Below, piece by piece: positions 30,481-34,746 of a stretch of 34,746 nucleotides of DNA (the stretch's first letter is position 1; each line of letters begins with the position of its first letter). The stretch lies in IMG/VR virus record IMGVR_UViG_3300023179_006682, positions 1-34,746 of that record, one strand, 5' to 3'. This DNA comes from a virus. The notes below the pieces were generated by a model. That model saw only the letters and a list, made by a program, of their open reading frames with translations, had not been told where the DNA came from and did no database searches. Both the position numbers and the translations under genes were made by a program.

Positions 30481-32511
30481 AGTATATTAGGCAAATTTGA
30501 TGGCAAAAGATATTTTTCCAATTCAGCATCTAGCTTTTGGTTGAATGAAAATTTTGATACAAACTTTAAACGTAGTGCTGGCATTGATTACACCAAATTG
30601 GCTGCAACGCAACGTGCTATTGCTAATTTTGTTAACATTGTTACCGGTAAAACAATTCCCGTAATATTTCAGTCTGCAGATTCTAGTTATACCGATGGCC
30701 AATCCGTTGTTATTGGTACCAAACTTGATGACAAGAATTTTGATTCGGCAGTTGGATTGGCATTGCATGAAGGTTCGCATATTGCATTGACTGATTTTGA
30801 TATGTTTAAAGGTGGTGTATTGTCCAACAGCAAAATGGCAAAAATTATTCAACTCAATGGATATGATCCTGAGATGAACATGTCACATAAAGATTTTGCA
30901 ATCATCAAAGATTTATTGAATTGGATTGAAGATCGCCGCATTGACTTTCATATCTATACAACCGCACCCGGTTATCGTATGTATTATGAAGCCATGTATG
31001 ACAAATATTTCAATGATAAAATTATTGATAAAGCTCTGCGCGAAAATGAAAAGACCGAAGAGTCTTGGGATGATTACATGTTTCATGTTATCAATTTAAC
31101 TAATCCTAATCGCAAATTACAAGCCTTAAAGGCACTGCAAGATATTTGGAATGTAATTGATTTGCGAAACATTCAACGACTTAAATCAACCGAAGATGCA
31201 TTGTTAGTTGCATGCAAAGTATATAAACTTATCAAAGATGCTGTTGCAGAAGACGAACAACAAACAACTCGACAAGATGACTTTGCGGCGGATGGCGATG
31301 GTGGTAATGCCAACGACGATAATGTTGGTGGTGATGATGGTGGTGATGACAACGACGATGGCAGCACATCGGCAAATTCAGGCAACAATGCAACTTCTAA
31401 TTCTTCACTTTCTCCGGCGGAACGACAAAAATTAGATACAGCAATTGAACGACAACGAGATTTTCTTAGTGGTAACAATAAAAAGACGGGTAAATTGACT
31501 AAAACGCAATCAAACATTGTTAATGCAGTTCGCGATTCGGGTACAGAGGTTCGTCAAGTTGCAACAGATGAATCCGGTACCGCTGATTTTGTTGATACGA
31601 TTGTTATAAAAAAATTGACTCCAGGCATTATTGCATCAATGCCGCACATGTTTGAATCATTTGCTGAAGATTTCATATCAGGTACTTGCAAGCTTGATGA
31701 TAAATCTCATAAATCTAATTCAATATTGAATAATGATAAAGCAGTTACGCGCGGCATCATCCTTGGTAAAATGCTAGGTAGAAAATTGCAACTTAGAAAT
31801 GCAGATCGCACTTTGAAAACTACAAGATTGCAAGCAGGTAAAATTGACCGAAGATTGGTTGCACAGTTAGGATTTGATAATGCAAATGTATTTCATCGCA
31901 TTGTTACGGACCGTTATAAAAATTATTTTATTCATATTTCAATTGATGCATCAGGCTCAATGTCTGGTAGTAAGTTTAGTAATTCAATTACATCGGCAGT
32001 AGCAGTAGCACAAGCCGCAGCAATGACGACGGGAATTCGAGTACAAATTTCGCTTCGAGGAACTGATAGTACCATTGGTGGTAAAGAAAGAGCAGTAACG
32101 ATATATGCATATGATTCGGCTCATGACAAACTAAGCAAGATCCGAAACTATTTCAAATATCTAAGTGTATTTGGATGTACTCCAGAAGGCATTGCATTTA
32201 AGAGTATTGAACAAGATATCAAACGAGATGCTAAAGGTGATGAATGTATCTTTGTTAATTATTCAGATGGATTTCCAACCAATGTTTCGGGTTGTGCATA
32301 TAGTTACGATGGCGTAGGATTTACAAGACGCGTAATTAATGGGTTCCGCGAATTGGGCATTAACATTGTTAGTTATTTTATTTCAGATTCATGCAACGAA
32401 TCAGAAACATTTCGCAGAATGTATGGGATTGATTCAAAATTTATTGATCCACGTAACATGAATGATGTAGCTCGAACTTTGAATTCAAAATTCTTGGAAA
32501 TGGCACGATAA
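30478..32511 (+). CDS. CobT-like VWA-domain protein
   Basis: A 677-residue protein. Residues 97-101 are HEGSH, in GLALHEGSHIALTDFD, a metal-binding-like motif found in phage relatives. Residues about 270-310 form an acidic low-complexity linker rich in Asp, Gly and Asn, as in CobT. The C-terminal VWA domain carries a MIDAS DASGSMSGS starting at D490. The preceding gene is the matching ATPase. The start at 30478 is fixed by its leader; an upstream frame start at 30421 lies in the terminator. A chaperone or metal-insertion role is possible, but neither is shown. Confidence 0.86.
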   Translation: MSILGKFDGKRYFSNSASSFWLNENFDTNFKRSAGIDYTKLAATQRAIANFVNIVTGKTIPVIFQSADSSYTDGQSVVIGTKLDDKNFDSAVGLALHEGSHIALTDFDMFKGGVLSNSKMAKIIQLNGYDPEMNMSHKDFAIIKDLLNWIEDRRIDFHIYTTAPGYRMYYEAMYDKYFNDKIIDKALRENEKTEESWDDYMFHVINLTNPNRKLQALKALQDIWNVIDLRNIQRLKSTEDALLVACKVYKLIKDAVAEDEQQTTRQDDFAADGDGGNANDDNVGGDDGGDDNDDGSTSANSGNNATSNSSLSPAERQKLDTAIERQRDFLSGNNKKTGKLTKTQSNIVNAVRDSGTEVRQVATDESGTADFVDTIVIKKLTPGIIASMPHMFESFAEDFISGTCKLDDKSHKSNSILNNDKAVTRGIILGKMLGRKLQLRNADRTLKTTRLQAGKIDRRLVAQLGFDNANVFHRIVTDRYKNYFIHISIDASGSMSGSKFSNSITSAVAVAQAAAMTTGIRVQISLRGTDSTIGGKERAVTIYAYDSAHDKLSKIRNYFKYLSVFGCTPEGIAFKSIEQDIKRDAKGDECIFVNYSDGFPTNVSGCAYSYDGVGFTRRVINGFRELGINIVSYFISDSCNESETFRRMYGIDSKFIDPRNMNDVARTLNSKFLEMAR

Positions 32512-32527
32512 ATCAATATATTAATAT

Positions 32528-32767
32528 ATGAATTTATTAAAATCATTATATCAACACGGCGATGCAATGTACATTGTGATACAAAAAAAACCTATATCTC
32601 GATTTGCAAAAAAAATAGGTGATGAACCTGATATGGAATATGTTAAATTGTACATGGAATGGATACAAGCAGACCATGTATTGCGATCGGATACACATTT
32701 TTTATTTTGCGAAACCGTGCAAGAAACTGAATATGAAATGATTGATGATACAAATAATATAAAATAA
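32528..32767 (+). CDS. Small protein of unknown function
   Basis: A 79-residue protein with a mixed beta start (MYIVIQKKPISRFAKKIGDE) and an acidic end (EYEMIDDTNNIK). It has one Cys and three aromatic residues in the central part. It is preceded by ATATATTAAT, a divergent form of the ATATTTAT leader, directly before the ATG. One base separates it from the next gene. No family recognised. Confidence 0.65.
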   Translation: MNLLKSLYQHGDAMYIVIQKKPISRFAKKIGDEPDMEYVKLYMEWIQADHVLRSDTHFLFCETVQETEYEMIDDTNNIK

Positions 32768-32768
32768 T

Positions 32769-33011
32769 ATGGAACATTTAACACAACAATTAACAGCAAA
32801 ACAGATATACGATAACTATATCAATCATCCTACAACAGAGGATACTTTCAGATTATTTTACGCGCGAAAACTTGATGATGTTGTAGAATTAAAAGCTCAA
32901 CAATTTCAGTCAAAAGACGAGGATTACTGTATCTCTTTATTAGAATCAATAATGGATCAAGAAGATTTTCTTGGATGGCCGTTTGGCAATAAAGTCTCTA
33001 AATCAAAATAA
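32769..33011 (+). CDS. Small protein of unknown function
   Basis: An 80-residue acidic, helical protein (TEDTFRLFYARKLDDVVELK, then EDYCISLLESIMDQEDF) with a basic end (FGNKVSKSK). No known motif or membrane segment. It ends one base before the thymidylate synthase ATG, so the two are likely co-transcribed. Confidence 0.65.
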   Translation: MEHLTQQLTAKQIYDNYINHPTTEDTFRLFYARKLDDVVELKAQQFQSKDEDYCISLLESIMDQEDFLGWPFGNKVSKSK

Positions 33012-33012
33012 C

Positions 33013-34077
33013 ATGGAACGCGATTACCTAAGACTGCTGCATGATGTTTTGCATAACGGCCAACAAAAGGATACTAGAAACGGAAAGACACGTTCGGTAT
33101 TCGGAAGACAAATACGTCATAAGATGAGTGAAGGATTTCCATTACTTACTACAAAGAAAATGCCATTCCGAGTAATAGCAACCGAGCTAATGTGGTTTTT
33201 ACGCGGAGATACCAACATCAAGTTTCTAGTTGATAACGGTTGTAATATCTGGACCGGTGATGCTTATAAAAATTATTCAAACAAAGTCCAACCTTGGGAA
33301 CCACATTTGGATGAAAAAATGTTTGTAGATAGAATTAAAACCGATGATGAGTTTGCTAAGAAGTGGGGTGATTTAGGACCAATTTATGGAGCACAGTGGC
33401 GCAAATGGGATGGTATAGACCAAATACAAGAACTAATCACTACTCTTAAAACAAACCCAGATTCCAGACGTATGTTAGTTTCTGCGTGGAATGTAAATTA
33501 TTTAGATGAAATGGTCCTTCCACCTTGTCATTATGGATTTCAAGTTTATACAAGAGAGTTGAGTTCAGAAGAAAGGTTGAGAATGTACAAAGGAGATCTT
33601 TTAGATGCCTTTGGAGAAACAAAGTCTCATGATGAATTGAGTGTTCAAGATTTAGATAAGCTTAATATTCCAAAACGGGCAATCTCTCTAATGTGGAATC
33701 AACGTTCAGTAGATACATTCTTAGGTTTACCATTCAATATTGCTTCTTATGGATTGTTACTTGAAATAATTGCTAAAGCAGTTAATATGGTTCCTGATGA
33801 ATTGATTGGAAATTTAGGTGATGTGCATTTATATGAAAATCATACGGAACAGGCTCGTGAACAATTGCGAAGAGAACTAATGCCATTACCAAAATTAAAC
33901 ATCAACACAGAATTTTGGCCTTATGAAGGTGGTTCTTGCGGTGAAGGTCCTTTAGATGCTGTAGCAGTGTTTAATGGGTTTAGTAATGATAGCTTTTGTA
34001 AGTGCTTGTTAGAGGAAGATTTACAATTGTACAACTACGATTCACACCCAACAATTAAAGCACCTTTATCGAATTAG
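33013..34077 (+). CDS. thyA: Thymidylate synthase (ThyA type)
   Basis: A 354-residue ThyA-type enzyme that methylates dUMP to dTMP with methylene-tetrahydrofolate. Seen: FPLLTTKKMPFRVIATEL and WFLRGDTN early, LGPIYGAQWRKW, RRMLVSAWN with the phosphate-binding Arg pair, the catalytic Cys in LPPCHYGF (C172), then LMWNQRSVDTFLGLPFNIASY and GDVHLYENH. It is longer than the about 264 residues of E. coli because of an insert after CHYGFQVYTREL (about 180-220), as in many phages, and a longer C-terminal region. A frame start at 32971 lies in the preceding gene; the ATG at 33013 gives the expected N-terminus. Confidence 0.95.
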   Translation: MERDYLRLLHDVLHNGQQKDTRNGKTRSVFGRQIRHKMSEGFPLLTTKKMPFRVIATELMWFLRGDTNIKFLVDNGCNIWTGDAYKNYSNKVQPWEPHLDEKMFVDRIKTDDEFAKKWGDLGPIYGAQWRKWDGIDQIQELITTLKTNPDSRRMLVSAWNVNYLDEMVLPPCHYGFQVYTRELSSEERLRMYKGDLLDAFGETKSHDELSVQDLDKLNIPKRAISLMWNQRSVDTFLGLPFNIASYGLLLEIIAKAVNMVPDELIGNLGDVHLYENHTEQAREQLRRELMPLPKLNINTEFWPYEGGSCGEGPLDAVAVFNGFSNDSFCKCLLEEDLQLYNYDSHPTIKAPLSN

Positions 34078-34079
34078 TT

Positions 34080-34328
34080 ATGAAAAAATATCTCATCATA
34101 GGACTTGCTGCATTCGTTTTAGAAACAGCATCTACCATGTACATTGCAACAGTAGCAGATCGTAGTATTGCAATGATATTTTGGGCATTCATTGGACCCT
34201 TTTTAGGCCTACCATTTGTAGGATATATGGTTGAATCAAAAACATGGCCCGATCGATTCAAAATGGCATTTGCTTCTAGTATAGGATATGTATTGGGTGC
34301 AATAACAGTTTACGCAGGAAACATATGA
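34080..34328 (+). CDS. Small membrane protein
   Basis: An 82-residue hydrophobic protein with about three possible spans: YLIIGLAAFVLETASTMYIA, MIFWAFIGPFLGLPFVGYMV and FASSIGYVLGAITVYAG. A basic segment (ESKTWPDRFK) separates the second and third. No transport or enzyme motif is seen. It starts two bases after thyA and overlaps the GNAT gene by four bases. Confidence 0.72.
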   Translation: MKKYLIIGLAAFVLETASTMYIATVADRSIAMIFWAFIGPFLGLPFVGYMVESKTWPDRFKMAFASSIGYVLGAITVYAGNI

Positions 34329-34660
34329 CAACAGATGATATCAAAATAGTACATCTCAAAAGCAATGCACAACGACTTGAAACATGGATTGCAATGATTA
34401 ACGGTGAGATTGTAGGACATATCTACATGGAACGAGAAGATGACAGCAAAATCAAATTCCTTGATGCTTGGGTACATGAAGAACATCGACGCAAAGGAAT
34501 ATACAGAACACTATGGGAAACGCGTTGGAACTATGCTCAAGCTCGCTACAAAGGATACAAAGTTTATGCTTGGTGTAAACCTGCATCTTTGCCATTGTTG
34601 TTGGAAAAAGGCTTTGATACCGGAGAAACGTGCACATACGTAGAAAAAATTATAGAATGA
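34325..34660 (+). CDS. GNAT-family N-acetyltransferase
   Basis: A 111-residue protein. WIAMINGEIVGHIYMER is the central beta hairpin of GNAT folds, and AWVHEEHRRKGIYRTLWE is motif A, in which R-R-K-G-I-Y replaces the usual R/Q-x-x-G-x-G/A for binding the acetyl-CoA pyrophosphate. The end, SLPLLLEKGFDTGE, is motif B. It would acetylate an amine of a protein or small molecule. It overlaps both neighbours by four bases. Confidence 0.83.
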   Translation: MTTDDIKIVHLKSNAQRLETWIAMINGEIVGHIYMEREDDSKIKFLDAWVHEEHRRKGIYRTLWETRWNYAQARYKGYKVYAWCKPASLPLLLEKGFDTGETCTYVEKIIE

Positions 34661-34746
34661 AACCTACAAAAAAACCACATCGTTTTAAGCGAATCTATAA
34701 AGAATACAAAACAGCTACTAAACAAGAAATTTGGGAAGGTGTTAGA
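34657..34746 (+). CDS. Small basic protein, truncated by the window edge
   Basis: Thirty residues are visible, starting in the GNAT stop (ATGA). The sequence is basic (MKPTKKPHRFKRIYKEYK), then ATKQEIWEGVR. The QEIW segment recalls the small protein at 29058. The rest lies outside the window. Confidence 0.6.
   Translation, partial: MKPTKKPHRFKRIYKEYKTATKQEIWEGVR

Noticed and set aside
1-34746. tRNA or other structured RNA genes
   Set aside because: Almost all sequence is coding and I saw no cloverleaf or CCA-ended structure in the gaps; a covariance search would be needed to be certain.

Overview
The window looks like part of the genome of a large, AT-rich tailed phage (Caudoviricetes) with T4-type features. 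These include an RFC-like clamp loader, phage-style dUTPase and thymidylate synthase, a holin/amidase lysis cassette, a YadA-like fibre protein, and several proteins with short N-terminal tags that resemble T4 capsid-targeting sequences. Genes are packed tightly, with many ATGA, TAATG and TGATG overlaps. All but two are on the + strand. I saw no tRNA, rRNA, transposase or CRISPR array. The host cannot be named from the sequence.

Layout. (1) 1-2082: nucleotide metabolism and replication: the 3' end of dut, the clamp-loader ATPase, two small genes, and a probable small clamp-loader subunit. (2) 2199-3363: two tandem paralogous genes on the - strand, sharing a perfect 47-bp repeat over their leaders and first codons. 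(3) 3418-5009: a PD-(D/E)XK nuclease with an Fe-S cysteine signature, a small unknown, and a SLOG/DUF2493-like protein. (4) 5042-18079: a 13-kb glycan island. It holds two GT4 and three GT2 glycosyltransferases, a further GT-B-like protein, a HAD phosphatase, a NeuB-like nonulosonate synthase, a PseB/CapD-like dehydratase, a CMAH-like metallo-beta-lactamase-fold protein, a nonulosonate cytidylyltransferase, a DUF115/sialyltransferase-like protein, a PhyH dioxygenase and a methyltransferase. (5) 18094-21710: small membrane protein, holin, amidase, nucleotidyltransferase, a small conserved protein, a fibre protein with 14-residue SHAEG repeats, and another small membrane protein. (6) 21712-29177: accessory genes, including a run of proteins starting with a basic/hydrophobic tag that ends in Glu (consensus about M-I-x-L-K-x-L-L-x-E). 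Among them are a putative cysteine peptidase, a putative HExxH metallopeptidase, a DUF5872 protein and a 612-residue protein. A ClpS-like adaptor and an HNH nuclease lie among them. (7) 29227-32511: a MoxR/CobS-like AAA+ ATPase and a CobT-like VWA protein, each with a nearly identical 34-nt leader and separated by a strong terminator. (8) 32528-34746: small unknowns, thymidylate synthase, a membrane protein, a GNAT acetyltransferase and a truncated small basic gene.

Two themes stand out. The tagged proteins look like a set of internal head proteins: they would be packaged into the prohead, cut by a gp21-like protease after (L/I)xE, and injected with the DNA. Many of the separately led genes are preceded by an ATATTTAT element, in four cases exactly 4 nt before the ATG. 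The glycan island looks like a partial pathway for making, activating, transferring and tailoring a sialic-acid-like (nonulosonic) sugar. Both readings are inferences from motifs and gene order.
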